From the NCBI GenBank assembly GCA_937925775.1, contig CALAMM010000209.1, positions 1-5,873 on the forward strand: 5,873 bases of DNA, written 5' to 3'. Origin of the DNA: an uncultured Fimbriimonadales bacterium (GTDB lineage Bacteria; Armatimonadota; Fimbriimonadia; Fimbriimonadales; GBS-DC). Both the position numbers and the translations under genes were made by a program. The notes below the pieces were generated by a model. That model had not been told where the DNA came from. It searched no databases and saw nothing but the letters and a program-made list of their open reading frames with translations. Positions 5,832-5,873 of this stretch are shown in pieces (within the stretch, counting starts at the first letter, position 1; the number at the start of each line of letters is the position of its first letter).

Positions 5832-5846
5832 ACCCGCTTTGGCGTC

Positions 5847-5869
5847 GTAGCGTCGGCGTCCCGCCGATG
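5847..5869. repeat. Hairpin module H4, right-end inverted copy
   Basis: CGTCGGCG (5851-5858) and CGCCGATG (5862-5869) pair over 8 positions with one mismatch around loop TCC. Positions 5847-5867 are an exact inverted match to 76-96. The array probably continues beyond the window edge at 5873. Confidence 0.75.
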
Positions 5870-5873
5870 AAAC

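Noticed and set aside
5600..5833. Extension of the TPR gene upstream to an ATG at 5833 (78 extra residues)
   Set aside because: The extra residues are the translated H1/H2 hairpin repeats (ATPRKASH appears twice, 28 residues apart), and they would come before the membrane anchor. The ATG at 5599, behind GGTACAAT, is the natural start.

Overview
The window comes from a GC-rich bacterial chromosome with an outer membrane. It carries four complete genes with almost no space between them, framed on both sides by arrays of small hairpin repeats. The organism cannot be named from this sequence. A short LptD-type barrel, an Asd-TyrS gene pair, start regions without Shine-Dalgarno sequences and families of small dispersed GC-rich hairpins would fit a thermophilic or soil lineage such as Armatimonadota, but this is a low-confidence inference.

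Layout. Positions 1-142 hold hairpin repeats, and 143-259 hold a possible weak terminator for the leftmost gene. Positions 260-1723 (minus strand) encode a short LptD/OstA-like outer-membrane protein with a signal peptide, a jellyroll domain and a C-terminal Phe. A 42-bp divergent gap separates it from asd (1766-2809, plus; aspartate-semialdehyde dehydrogenase). The asd stop codon overlaps by one base the start of tyrS (2809-4023, plus; tyrosyl-tRNA synthetase with a C-terminal S4 domain). After a 4-bp gap, a convergent gene (4028-5599, minus) encodes a membrane-anchored protein of TPR-like helical repeats with no recognised function. Positions 5600-5873 hold its start region and a second hairpin array, mostly inverted relative to the first.

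Two features go beyond ordinary annotation. First, the octamer GGTACAAT occurs just upstream of three of the four start codons (asd, tyrS and the TPR gene). None of these starts has a Shine-Dalgarno sequence, and the spacing in asd and tyrS implies leaderless or nearly leaderless transcripts. The tyrS copy lies inside the last codons of asd, so tyrS could be read both with asd and alone. Second, the end repeats are a modular set of perfect or near-perfect hairpins whose arms differ between copies while pairing is kept. This points to a structured, REP-like dispersed element rather than a chance GC-rich spacer.

The genes do not form one pathway. Asd feeds lysine/diaminopimelate, threonine and methionine synthesis, TyrS charges tRNA(Tyr), and the LptD-like protein serves the outer membrane. 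I see no defence, mobile-gene or otherwise undescribed multi-gene system here.
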